64,000 bases of DNA from Anabaena subtropica FACHB-260 (GTDB lineage: Bacteria > Cyanobacteriota > Cyanobacteriia > Cyanobacteriales > Nostocaceae). The position numbers and the translations under genes were made by a program. The stretch covers positions 1 through 64,000 of the forward strand of contig NZ_JACJRF010000029.1 of the NCBI RefSeq assembly GCF_014697105.1, written 5' to 3'. Position 1 is the stretch's first letter; every line of letters starts with the position of its first letter. The notes under the pieces were generated by a model. That model saw only the letters and a list, made by a program, of their open reading frames with translations. It was not told the origin of the DNA and did no database searches. Below, one piece after another: positions 29,273-37,686 of the stretch.

Positions 29273-29623
29273 TTTTATCTCTAAGAGGATGTTTGAAGTG
29301 ATGACCTACAGTGGGTCGGAAACCACCACAGGAAAAAATAACTCCCTATTAGGAATATGGTGTGAAGAGATTAGCTTCTCTCTTCATACCAAAAACTAAA
29401 AAACGAAATCAGAAACATTAAAGCCTATTTGCCAGTAAACATTAAGCTTTTAATTTCTGAACAATCTAATTATACAGAGTGGCAAAGTTAGCTAATTTTT
29501 TTGCAAATTTTCTTCACATTCTCCCAATTTCTTAGTTAACTTTGCCCTTCTACTTCCTTCATAGCCCATCCTTGGAAAAATTACTTACTCTAACCAAACC
29601 AAAATCAAGATTGAGAACCTAAA
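29273..29623. promoter_or_regulatory. scyA-scyB gap with two strong inverted repeats
   Basis: The gap has no ORF. Hairpin 1: GGTGTGAAGAGA (29359-29370) with TCTCTTCATACC (29379-29390), one G-U pair, 8-base loop, no T-run after it. Inverted repeat 2: GGCAAAGTTAGCTAA (29481-29495) with TTAGTTAACTTTGCC (29532-29546), 15 bp with one G-U pair, 36-base spacing, ending 77 bp before scyB. Both could set the mRNA level between scyA and scyB, or mark an internal promoter. Confidence 0.6.
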
Positions 29624-30685
29624 ATGCAGCTATTTGAAACTGTTAGAGAAATGGGACATGAGCAAATACTCTATTGTCATGGAAAAAATCCAGACATCAG
29701 AGCAATTATTGCCATCCATGATACCAGCTTAGGGCCAGCAATGGGAGCCACCAGACTCTATCCTTACGTGAACGAAGAAGCAGCCTTAAAAGATGCTCTG
29801 CGTTTGAGTCGGGGAATGACCTATAAAGCAGCTTGCGCTAACATTCCCGCCGGCGGAGGCAAAGCAGTTATTATTGCTAACCCTGAAGATAAAACCGACG
29901 AAATGTTAAGAGCTTATGGACGCTTTGTGGAAAGTCTCAAAGGTAGATTTATTACCGGACAAGATGTGAATATCACTCCACAAGATGTCCGCATAATTAA
30001 ACAAGAAACTAATTATGTAGTTGGTGTAGAAGAAAAATCTGGTGGGCCTGCTCCCATCACAGCTTTAGGCGTATTTTTAGGGATTAAAGCTGCTGTAGAA
30101 TTTCGTTGGCAAACTAAAAATCTTGAAGGTATGACAGTTGCCGTTCAAGGTTTAGGAAATGTTGGTAAGAACCTTTGCCGACACTTACATGAACATGGCA
30201 TCAAGCTTATAGTTGCTGACTTTAGTCCTGAAAAAACAGCAGAAATAAAAAATCTTTTTGGTGCTACAGTAGTAGAGCCAGATGAAATTTACTCACAAAA
30301 TGTAGATATATTTTCTCCCTGTGCTATGGGAGGAATTATCAACAGTCAAACAATTCCCCAACTGCAAGCTAAAATTATTGCTGGTGCTGCCAATAACCAG
30401 TTAGATAATGAGCGTCTGCATGGTCAAAGATTAGTAGAAAAAGATATCCTCTATTGTCCTGATTATGTAATCAATGCTGGCGGCATCATCAACGTCTATA
30501 ACGAAATGATTGGCTATGAAGAAGATACAGCCTTCAAGCAAGTCAATAATATTTACGACACATTATTAGCAATTTTCGATATTGCTCAACAACAAAGCAT
30601 TACGACTAATGATGCTTCTAAACGCCTGGCAGATGAACGAATCATGAAGGCGAGAATCAGTAAAAATCAACTAATTGCTGCTTAA
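29624..30685 (+). CDS. scyB: ScyB, tryptophan dehydrogenase of scytonemin synthesis
   Basis: A leucine/phenylalanine/valine-dehydrogenase family enzyme that oxidatively deaminates tryptophan to indole-3-pyruvate with NAD. The 353 residues include the glycine-rich substrate region GPAMGATRLYP, substrate lysine K68 and catalytic lysine K80 (TYKAACANIPAGGGKAV) at the same numbering as bacterial leucine dehydrogenase, and the Rossmann motif QGLGNVG at about 178-184. It follows the structured scyA-scyB gap, with scyC 36 bp downstream. Product goes to ScyA. Confidence 0.96.
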   Translation: MQLFETVREMGHEQILYCHGKNPDIRAIIAIHDTSLGPAMGATRLYPYVNEEAALKDALRLSRGMTYKAACANIPAGGGKAVIIANPEDKTDEMLRAYGRFVESLKGRFITGQDVNITPQDVRIIKQETNYVVGVEEKSGGPAPITALGVFLGIKAAVEFRWQTKNLEGMTVAVQGLGNVGKNLCRHLHEHGIKLIVADFSPEKTAEIKNLFGATVVEPDEIYSQNVDIFSPCAMGGIINSQTIPQLQAKIIAGAANNQLDNERLHGQRLVEKDILYCPDYVINAGGIINVYNEMIGYEEDTAFKQVNNIYDTLLAIFDIAQQQSITTNDASKRLADERIMKARISKNQLIAA

Positions 30686-30721
30686 TACTGAGCAATTAAC
30701 TATTAATTTGAGGAGCGACTA

Positions 30722-31705
30722 GTGGAAACAAATACATTTGCAACTTCAGCTTATATTGCGACATCCCCGGAAACAGCATTTGAGTATCTTTGCAGTTTAA
30801 AAAACTTAGATGACTGGACATTGTTCAGTCGAATGCAGGAGAAAATTGACGAAGATACTTGGGTAGGAACCGCATCCGGCTATCAAAGAAATTTATATTA
30901 TCACGTTAAAAAACTCGAAAATCCCCTATTCTATGGCATTGAATGGCACTGCGGATTTGAGTACAATAAATACTTCCAAGTGTACCCCGTGTTACTATTT
31001 CCGCCAAACTATATAGAGCCGGGAACAGACGAAGAAGGCGTGTACTTTCATTGGTTGAGTTTTGTTGATCCTGGGCGACAAACACCAATGATTATGCAAG
31101 GTATTCATACAGTACATACTTCCGAGTGTCGCTCTCTTAAAGCTAATCTAGAACGGAAACTTGGTCGGACTACAGCAGCAAAAGGACGCTACTTTATTGA
31201 TACCGATACTATCTATGTTGATGCTCCAGTCGAACTCGGAGTTGAGTACTTAAAAGAAGTTAAAAATATTGATGAGTGGGCGCATTTAGTCAGACCAATG
31301 GGTGAAGTTAGCGGTCAGTCTGGTGAATTTTTGGACGAGTATGATCAGAAAGTCAAAATTTCAGCACGGGTTCATAGTCTGAGCAAATATTACCTACTGG
31401 AACAAGAATACTTTTATCCAGAACACGACTTCTATCAACGTTCTGTAGCCTTGATGATTCCCGCAGCTTATTCATTTGCAGACCCTGATGCTTCTGGTTT
31501 CATTCTTCATCGGATTACCTTCTGGAAAAATGGTGAACAATTTGCCCACGGCAAACTCCAGATAGAAGACTTCGGCGCTGAGAGCATGAATATCAAACGC
31601 TTCTTAGAAGCCAAAGCAGGTAATCTCAAATCCTTCGACAGAGGTATGAGCTATGTACCAGTACATAAAACTCAAGCGCAAGAGTTAGTAGCTAACACTC
31701 GTTAA
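30722..31705 (+). CDS. scyC: ScyC, scytonemin precursor cyclase
   Basis: Catalyses the intramolecular cyclisation and decarboxylation that turn the ScyA product into the tricyclic ketone monomer precursor. The protein (327 residues) reads as two related halves: SPETAFEYLCSLKNLDDWTLF (about 14-34) against DAPVELGVEYLKEVKNIDEW (about 167-186), each followed by beta strands and ended by a helix (ECRSLKANLERKLG; ESMNIKRFLEAKAG). This suggests a tandem START/SRPBCC-like cup fold. GTG 30722 is supported by GAGGAG at 30710-30715, 6 bases upstream. Confidence 0.94.
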   Translation: METNTFATSAYIATSPETAFEYLCSLKNLDDWTLFSRMQEKIDEDTWVGTASGYQRNLYYHVKKLENPLFYGIEWHCGFEYNKYFQVYPVLLFPPNYIEPGTDEEGVYFHWLSFVDPGRQTPMIMQGIHTVHTSECRSLKANLERKLGRTTAAKGRYFIDTDTIYVDAPVELGVEYLKEVKNIDEWAHLVRPMGEVSGQSGEFLDEYDQKVKISARVHSLSKYYLLEQEYFYPEHDFYQRSVALMIPAAYSFADPDASGFILHRITFWKNGEQFAHGKLQIEDFGAESMNIKRFLEAKAGNLKSFDRGMSYVPVHKTQAQELVANTR

Positions 31706-31707
31706 AA

Positions 31708-31761
31708 GTTTGTAGTAAGCACTTCAGTGCTGAATTGAGCGCTAAAGCACTCACTACAAAC
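31708..31761. repeat. 54-bp imperfect palindrome in the scyC-scyD gap
   Basis: Left arm begins GTTTGTAGTAAGCAC at 31708 and right arm ends ACTACAAAC at 31761 around a 6-base centre; most positions of the 24-bp arms pair. It resembles a small non-autonomous repeat of cyanobacterial genomes, and overlaps an in-frame TTG (31735) that is therefore not the scyD start. Confidence 0.65.
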
Positions 31762-31785
31762 GAGATAGAGACAAGATTGCAACAC

Positions 31786-33051
31786 ATGAAACTCAAACAA
31801 CTAACTATTACTTTATTTACTTTTTGTGTTGCCGCTTTTTCAGGAATTAAAGCTGCCGAAGCTGCATCTTTTTCTGTAGTGGCAGATGGTTTGAATAATG
31901 CCAGAGGTTTGAGCTTCGGCCCTGATGGTGCGTTATATGTGACCGAAGCAGGAACCGGAGGTAATGGAGCTTGTATTCCCTCAGTTACTGGTCAAGGTGG
32001 TTCTCTGTGCTACGGCACAAGTAGTACAGTCCTGAGAATTGAGAATGGTGTGACATCACCTGTACTTACTGGACTACCTTCCATCGCCCTAGCTGATGGT
32101 ACTGGTGCTGGTGGAGCGCGAGACATCCAATTTGATGCGATAGGTAAGCCTTATATTTTGCTGGGATATGGGGCTGATCCCACCTTTCGTAACAATCTTG
32201 GCAACATTGACTTAGGCAAAATCATTGCTCCCGACTTTCAAACCAACTCATGGACGAGTATTGCCGATTTAGCTAACTACGAGCTTGTCAATAACCCTGA
32301 TGGTGGCGATATCAATAGCAATCCCTTGGGCTTTTTTATTGATGGCGATCGCCTTATTGCTGTAGACGCAGGTGCAAACAACTTGCTGAGTGTGCAAACC
32401 AATGGCACTAATTTACAAACACTGTCCGTCTTTCCCCAAGAAATATTAACCAATCCAGTTTTCCCACCCTCTGGTACTCCATCCACTGAACCAGGGCAAG
32501 TACCAACTCCCACAGCACCACCACCATCACAATTGCCTATTCAAGTAGTCCCTTCGAGTATTGTTAGAGGCCCTGATGGTGCTTACTACGTTAGTCAATT
32601 TACTGGTTTTCCCTTCCCTGAAGCTGGAGCCAAAATTTATCGAGTTGGTACTGATGGGGAAACAACAATCTATGCAGAAGGCTTTACTCAGTTAACAGAC
32701 TTGGAATTTGATAGCGCTGGTAACTTGTATGCCTTGCAGTACGCCAATCAGTCAGCTTGGAAAGGCAACTTCGATGGTTCATTAATCAAAATTGCTGCCG
32801 ATGGTACTCGTACCACCATCCTCAGTGGTAATGGACTGGAGTCACCCAATGCTTTGACAATTGGCGCTGATGGGGCAATCTACATCACAAATCGGAGCGA
32901 TCGCCCAGGACAAGGACAAATCATCAGAGTTGATAATTCCCAGTCTGTTCCTGAACCTAATTCTGCTTTAAGTGTGTTCCTACTCGGTGCTTTTGGCGTT
33001 GCTTGGCTACGAAAGTCAACAAACAGAGTTGGTCTCAGCCAAAAGCCTTGA
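31786..33051 (+). CDS. scyD: ScyD, exported beta-propeller-like scytonemin protein with PEP-CTERM tail
   Basis: A 421-residue envelope protein starting at ATG 31786; the frame upstream of it crosses a palindrome. Signal peptide: LTITLFTFCVAAFSGIKAAEA. The body has repeated N-x-x-G-L-x-F-G-P-D-G strand motifs (NNARGLSFGPDGALYVT; SSIVRGPDGAYYVSQF) as in six-bladed beta propellers. The C-terminus SVPEPNSALSVFLLGAFGVAWLRK is a PEP-CTERM sorting signal: VPEP, a hydrophobic segment and a basic tail, targeted by exosortase. The family has no established enzymatic role; it is placed in the periplasm or sheath. ScyE directly follows and is a paralogue. Confidence 0.92.
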   Translation: MKLKQLTITLFTFCVAAFSGIKAAEAASFSVVADGLNNARGLSFGPDGALYVTEAGTGGNGACIPSVTGQGGSLCYGTSSTVLRIENGVTSPVLTGLPSIALADGTGAGGARDIQFDAIGKPYILLGYGADPTFRNNLGNIDLGKIIAPDFQTNSWTSIADLANYELVNNPDGGDINSNPLGFFIDGDRLIAVDAGANNLLSVQTNGTNLQTLSVFPQEILTNPVFPPSGTPSTEPGQVPTPTAPPPSQLPIQVVPSSIVRGPDGAYYVSQFTGFPFPEAGAKIYRVGTDGETTIYAEGFTQLTDLEFDSAGNLYALQYANQSAWKGNFDGSLIKIAADGTRTTILSGNGLESPNALTIGADGAIYITNRSDRPGQGQIIRVDNSQSVPEPNSALSVFLLGAFGVAWLRKSTNRVGLSQKP

Positions 33052-33133
33052 AATCGCGTTGTCTTCTCCCACAAACACCCAATCCAAACTATTAATCTTT
33101 CCACCAATTACTAACTCTCATTCTTAATCAAGT

Positions 33134-34492
33134 ATGAAATTCAAGCTATTCGCTCTAACACTGCTTACTGTTAGCATTGCAACTGTTTCCACAACAAACA
33201 CAGCAGAAGCAGCAAGCCTAACAACAATCGCCACCGGACTGAATAATGCACGGGGTATTACCTTCGGCCCTGACGGTAATATTTACGTGGGAGAAACAGG
33301 ACTTGGTGGAACCGGGAATTGCCAAGGTTCTCCCAGTACAGCTGGTCAGTTAATCTGTGCAGGAAAAACAGGTTCAGTTACCAGGATTACTCCCAATGGT
33401 CAGCAAAGCCGCATATTCGATGGTTTTGATTCACTAGCATTACAACCATCTCAACAACAAGGTGCTGGGCCTCAGGATCTGAAATTCGATGCCTTTGGTA
33501 ATGCCTATCTTTTAGCTGGATATGCTGGTAATCCCGGAAACCGGGATAGAGAACTAAATGCTGTAGCAACTAATGTGACCTTCCCACCCTTGCAAAACTT
33601 CATTGCACCTTTAGTTCCTGCCGACCAAGTATTAGATACTCCCTCGTTGGCTAAATTATACAAAGCCGACCTGAACACCCAGGAATTAACAGAAATCTTT
33701 GATTTTGGGGAATATGAACTATTCAATAATCCCGACGGTGGCGATGTCATTACCAACCCCTATGCTTTAGCAATTAGAGGTAATACTGCTTATATAGCTG
33801 ATGGTGGTGGTAACGTTATTTATGGTGTAAACCTTGATGGTAGTGGAGTTAAAGCCCTCCCCGTACCCACACAACTAGTAAGCAATCCTGAATATCCACC
33901 CCTCTCACCAGACCTACCCCCTGGTGTCATACCTGATGGCCCACCACCAGAATTTATCGAACTGCAATCAGTACCCACAGGGATTGCACTTGGCCCCGAT
34001 GGTAGGATTTATTTTGGTGAATATACTGGTTTCCCTTATCCAGAAGGTCAAGCCAGGATTTTCCGCCTGAATGAGAATGATGAAATAGAAGTCTTTGCCG
34101 AAGGATTTACACACATCACCGACCTCACATTTGATCACAATGGCAATTTGTTAGTCTTACAATTCAGTGATGAGGCTGAGTGGAAAGGTAGAGACTTAAG
34201 TCAATTACCTGGTTCGTTAATTCAAGTATCTCCTAATGGAACTCGGACAACTTTAGTCGCAGCAGGCGCAGGACTAGAATCATCTACAGGTATCACTGTT
34301 AGTCCTGACAACACAATTTACATCACAAAACGTGGTGTCGGCCCATCAGGAGAAGTCGTGCGAGTCAATGTCACATCTGTTCCCGAACCTACAACTGTAC
34401 TAGGTTCATTAACGGCTGCGGCGTTGGGTGCATCTTCAATGTTGAAGAAGCGCAAACGTAGTAGAGAGTTAGTTGTTGTCACAACAAAATAA
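33134..34492 (+). CDS. scyE: ScyE, exported beta-propeller-like protein with PEP-CTERM tail, paralogue of ScyD
   Basis: A 452-residue paralogue of ScyD, with the same signal peptide plan (LFALTLLTVSIATVSTTNTAEAA), NNARGITFGPDGNIYVGE propeller-type motifs and the same central IALGPDGRIYFGEYTGFPYPEGQ block. It ends SVPEPTTVLGSLTAAALGASSMLKKRKRSR, a PEP-CTERM sorting signal. ATG 33134 follows scyD by 82 bp. Proposed site of action is outside the inner membrane, where the scytonemin monomer is oxidised and dimerised; this is inference from location and family. Confidence 0.92.
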   Translation: MKFKLFALTLLTVSIATVSTTNTAEAASLTTIATGLNNARGITFGPDGNIYVGETGLGGTGNCQGSPSTAGQLICAGKTGSVTRITPNGQQSRIFDGFDSLALQPSQQQGAGPQDLKFDAFGNAYLLAGYAGNPGNRDRELNAVATNVTFPPLQNFIAPLVPADQVLDTPSLAKLYKADLNTQELTEIFDFGEYELFNNPDGGDVITNPYALAIRGNTAYIADGGGNVIYGVNLDGSGVKALPVPTQLVSNPEYPPLSPDLPPGVIPDGPPPEFIELQSVPTGIALGPDGRIYFGEYTGFPYPEGQARIFRLNENDEIEVFAEGFTHITDLTFDHNGNLLVLQFSDEAEWKGRDLSQLPGSLIQVSPNGTRTTLVAAGAGLESSTGITVSPDNTIYITKRGVGPSGEVVRVNVTSVPEPTTVLGSLTAAALGASSMLKKRKRSRELVVVTTK

Positions 34493-34591
34493 GTAGGGAC
34501 TAGGGAGTGAGAATTTATTTCTCATCTCCCTCATCCTTATGAAAAACCTGTATGAATCTAACCAAATTACATTAAATCCCGGAGCTTAATT

Positions 34592-35761
34592 GTGATCACA
34601 CTACCCAAAAAATTGTCAATCACACTTGTGGGTGCTGGATTGATGACACTAGCAGCTGTGAGTGAAGCCAAAGCTGTCACCTTAAAATATGAAACTAGTA
34701 TTGGTAGACCTGCTACTTTTATGAACGGTGACTTTCCCGGTGTTCCAGGAACACTGGCGGTTCCCCAAGGTATAGGTGTACAAGACTCTACTAAGAATAT
34801 TTTTATTAGTAACGGTCGTGGTATTGATCGTGTAGATGTATTCGATAGTCAAGGTAACTTCCTCAGAGCAATTGGTAGCACAGGTAATGGCCCTGGACAG
34901 TTCGACGAGCCAGCAGACCTAAGATTTAATCCCATCACAGGCGACTTACACGTGGGTGATGTTTTCAACAGTCGGATTAACGTTTTCGATGCCGAAGGTA
35001 ATTTTAAGACATCCTATGGTTCATTTAGTGGGGCTGTAGAGGATAGATTATTCTTCGGCCCTGGAGGAATGGATTTCGATAAAGCTGGTAATTTGTATGT
35101 AACTGACTTTAGTGCAGATATCATCAAGGTATATAACCCAGATGGGGTAGAAATCAGAACTATTGGCAGTCCTGGAAGTGGAGATGGGCAATTTTCCGGG
35201 CCTGGAGGCTTAATCATCTCTGACAACACTGGCAGAATTTACGTTAATGACCAATACAATGGTCGCGTTCAAGTTTTAGACCCAGATGGTAATTTCTTAT
35301 TTGCCTTTGGTTCTACAGGCTCTGCACCCGGTCAGTTTAGAGAACCAATCGGTATTGATGTAGACGAATACGAAAATATCTATGTCGCGGATTCTCAAAA
35401 TAGCCGTGTGCAAGTATTTGATAAAAACGGTAACTTTCTAACTACCTTTGGCGAACCAACCCGCAATGCGGCTGGTGAAATTGTCCCACCACCTACACCT
35501 CCAGCACTTGGCGGAACTACTCCTTATGGTACTCCTATTGATTTAACACCAGGCAGATTTAACTGGTCTGCTGGGTTACATTACGATGATGGCAAAGTGT
35601 ATGTAGGCGATTTCTTCCAAGGTCGTGTTCAAGTGTTAGCGGTAGAAGGCAGAACTCAAGTACCTGAGCCTACCTCAATGTTGGGCTTAGGCTTACTAGG
35701 ATTGGGTTTTACTGCTACAAAATTACGAAAAAATAGACAGCGCAAGTCAAGCATTAGTTGA
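34592..35761 (+). CDS. scyF: ScyF, exported NHL-repeat protein with PEP-CTERM tail
   Basis: A 389-residue secreted protein. The signal peptide (LSITLVGAGLMTLAAVSEAKA) precedes five to six NHL-type blades with the pattern FD..GNFL..IGS.G.GPGQF..P..L (e.g. GSTGNGPGQFDEPADLRF, GSPGSGDGQFSGPGG, GSTGSAPGQFREPIGID). The last residues VPEPTSMLGLGLLGLGFTATKLRKNRQRK form a PEP-CTERM signal. GTG 34592 is the likely start (GGAG at 34580-34583, 8 bases upstream). Periplasmic role in the late steps of scytonemin formation is inferred from family and context. Confidence 0.92.
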   Translation: MITLPKKLSITLVGAGLMTLAAVSEAKAVTLKYETSIGRPATFMNGDFPGVPGTLAVPQGIGVQDSTKNIFISNGRGIDRVDVFDSQGNFLRAIGSTGNGPGQFDEPADLRFNPITGDLHVGDVFNSRINVFDAEGNFKTSYGSFSGAVEDRLFFGPGGMDFDKAGNLYVTDFSADIIKVYNPDGVEIRTIGSPGSGDGQFSGPGGLIISDNTGRIYVNDQYNGRVQVLDPDGNFLFAFGSTGSAPGQFREPIGIDVDEYENIYVADSQNSRVQVFDKNGNFLTTFGEPTRNAAGEIVPPPTPPALGGTTPYGTPIDLTPGRFNWSAGLHYDDGKVYVGDFFQGRVQVLAVEGRTQVPEPTSMLGLGLLGLGFTATKLRKNRQRKSSIS

Positions 35762-35816
35762 GATAAGCGATTACAAAAGTCTGCTATCTAGACTTATCAA
35801 GATTATTTCTTTGTGT

Positions 35817-35849
35817 CTCTGTGGTTTAAAAATTGATTTAACCACAGAG
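35817..35849. repeat. Hairpin-forming repeat in the scyF-eboA gap
   Basis: CTCTGTGGTTTAAA (35817-35830) pairs with TTTAACCACAGAG (35837-35849) with one bulge. No T-run follows. An ACCACAG...ACAGAG sequence is found again near 47623, so this looks like a dispersed element rather than a terminator. Confidence 0.6.
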
Positions 35850-35861
35850 GTAAGTAAATAG

Positions 35862-36629
35862 GTGAAAATTAAAATTATGTCTGCTTTAATTACTATAAAA
35901 ACAACTAGTATTAGTAGTTTATTACGTTACTGGATTTCACAAGTAGTAGATAACAAAACTATTATCTGGCTTGATGAAAAGAAGGAACAGATTAAAAATA
36001 GTGTCACTGGACGAGAATTTTTCACTGCGTTTAGTATGGTGTCTCGTTATGTGACTAAAGACCAATTGCAACTAACACTAGAGGATTTGAAAGCAGCTTC
36101 AGCACTACATACAGGTTGGTTTCCTGGTCATTGGAGTTTAGAGCAAGCTGCACGGACAATATTAGTTTTAGCATTGCCACAAGATGATACAGAAAAATAT
36201 TTACACACTTTAGAGCAAGTATTCACATCGGCAGATGTTAGCGAATTAGTTGCACTTTATCAAGCCTTACCTCTATTAGCTTACCCAGAACGATGGCAAA
36301 AACGGGCGGCGGAAGGTGTGCGTAGCAATATGACAGCAGTATTTAACGCTGTGGCCTTACGTAATCCCTATCCAGCACAATATTTTGATACTTTGGCATG
36401 GAATCAGATGGTATTGAAAGCGTTGTTTGTGGGTAGTCCTCTGCATTTAATTCAGGGTTTAGATGTGCGTGCTAACGGTGAGTTAGCGAGGATGTTAGTT
36501 GATTATGCTCAGGAACGCCAGAGCGCCAACCGTCCAGTTTCGTCTGAACTTTGGCAATTGGTGGAGTGTGTCAAACCAATTCGCAATTCGCAGTTCGCAG
36601 TTCGCAGTTCACAATCAGTGGGATCTTGA
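35862..36629 (+). CDS. eboA: EboA domain protein
   Basis: First gene of the ebo set, which in Nostoc punctiforme is needed for the scytonemin precursor to reach the periplasm. A 255-residue, mostly alpha-helical protein with no catalytic motif (LKAASALHTGWFPGHWSLEQAARTILVLAL; SELVALYQALPLLAYPERWQKRAAEGVRSNM). Start is GTG 35862 or the in-frame ATG 35877. The last 16 residues (from residue 240) are encoded by five near-perfect heptamers of type GTTCGCA, so the 3' end has been rewritten by a tandem repeat and the tail is unlikely to be functional. The stop is TGA at 36627-36629. Confidence 0.9.
   Translation: MKIKIMSALITIKTTSISSLLRYWISQVVDNKTIIWLDEKKEQIKNSVTGREFFTAFSMVSRYVTKDQLQLTLEDLKAASALHTGWFPGHWSLEQAARTILVLALPQDDTEKYLHTLEQVFTSADVSELVALYQALPLLAYPERWQKRAAEGVRSNMTAVFNAVALRNPYPAQYFDTLAWNQMVLKALFVGSPLHLIQGLDVRANGELARMLVDYAQERQSANRPVSSELWQLVECVKPIRNSQFAVRSSQSVGS
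36579..36613. repeat. Heptamer tandem repeat inside the 3' end of eboA
   Basis: Five units in a row: ATTCGCA twice, GTTCGCA twice, GTTCACA. It is read as RNSQFAVRSSQ in the eboA frame. Confidence 0.8.
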
Positions 36630-36701
36630 AACCTACATAATTACCAATTACTAATTTGGTCATTAGTTATTTCCCTGCAATTCTCCGAAAAAATCAAAGT
36701 T

Positions 36702-37637
36702 ATGAACAACAAATTTATTAATAAAAATATGATGTTTATTGATCCTCACATTCACATGAGTTCGCGTACCACTGATGATTATGAAAAGATGCGTCAGTCG
36801 GGAATTGTGGCTGTGATTGAGCCTGCTTTTTGGTTTGGACAACCGCGTACTAATGTTGGTTCGTTTCAAGATTATTTCAGTAGTTTGGTTGGCTGGGAAA
36901 GGTTTAGAGCTTCACAGTTTGGTATTAAACATTACTGCACAATTGGACTAAATTCTAAGGAAGCTAACAACGAAGCTTTAGCCGAGCAAGTCATGGAACT
37001 TTTGCCTTTATACGCTTGTAAAGAAGGTGTAGTGGCTATTGGGGAAATTGGCTATGACGATATGACACCTGCTGAGGATAAGTATTTTCGCTTGCAATTA
37101 GAACTGGCAAAAGAACTAGATATGTTGGTGATGATTCATACACCACACCGGGATAAAAAAGCGGGTACAAGCCGCAGCATGGATGTCTGCATTGAGCATG
37201 GGTTAAAACCTTCCCAGGTGGTTGTAGACCACAATAACGAAGAAACAGTCAAAGAAGTTCTAGACAGAGGTTTTTGGGCAGCATTTACCATTTATCCGAA
37301 TACAAAAATGGGGAATGCTCGTATGGTAGAAATTGTTCGTCAATATGGGAGCAGCAGCATTATTGTAGACAGTAGTGCAGACTGGGGAGTGAGTGACCCC
37401 CTAGCTGTACCTAAAACAGCTTTACTGATGCTGGAACGAGGCATTTCCGAAGCGGATGTTGAAAAAGTCTGTTATGAAAATGCACTTTCAGCTTACAGCC
37501 AAAGCGGTCAAATGCGAGAATCCGACTGGCTAAACTTCCCACCAATCGACCAAAGACAAAAATTTAGCGATAATTCCGTCCTGCGAGGACAAGAACCATT
37601 GGTAGAGTCGCGCCATGAATATGCACTGATTGAATAA
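36702..37637 (+). CDS. eboB: EboB, TatD-type metal-dependent hydrolase
   Basis: TIM-barrel metallohydrolase related to TatD DNases. The metal-binding HxH is in FIDPHIHMSS near the N terminus, further ligands in VAIGEIGYDD, VMIHTPHR and VVDHNNEE, and the late aspartate in IIVDSSADWG. ATG 36702 gives 311 residues; ATG 36729/36732 would begin MMFIDPHIHM, closer to the barrel start, and is a good alternative. The ebo TatD-like enzyme has no proven substrate. It shares an 8 bp overlap region with the open frame upstream of eboC, but eboC is better started downstream. Confidence 0.92.
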   Translation: MNNKFINKNMMFIDPHIHMSSRTTDDYEKMRQSGIVAVIEPAFWFGQPRTNVGSFQDYFSSLVGWERFRASQFGIKHYCTIGLNSKEANNEALAEQVMELLPLYACKEGVVAIGEIGYDDMTPAEDKYFRLQLELAKELDMLVMIHTPHRDKKAGTSRSMDVCIEHGLKPSQVVVDHNNEETVKEVLDRGFWAAFTIYPNTKMGNARMVEIVRQYGSSSIIVDSSADWGVSDPLAVPKTALLMLERGISEADVEKVCYENALSAYSQSGQMRESDWLNFPPIDQRQKFSDNSVLRGQEPLVESRHEYALIE

Positions 37638-37686
37638 CTCATCATCTAAAAATCTCTCTCACTTCTGTTCCTGCGTGAGTAAAATC

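Noticed and set aside
31735-31785. scyD start at TTG 31735
   Set aside because: The codon is inside a palindromic repeat and the signal peptide starts at ATG 31786.
37630-37686. N-terminal extension of eboC from TTG 37630
   Set aside because: It adds a polar S/C-rich stretch and overlaps eboB; ATG 37687 fits the UbiA family start.
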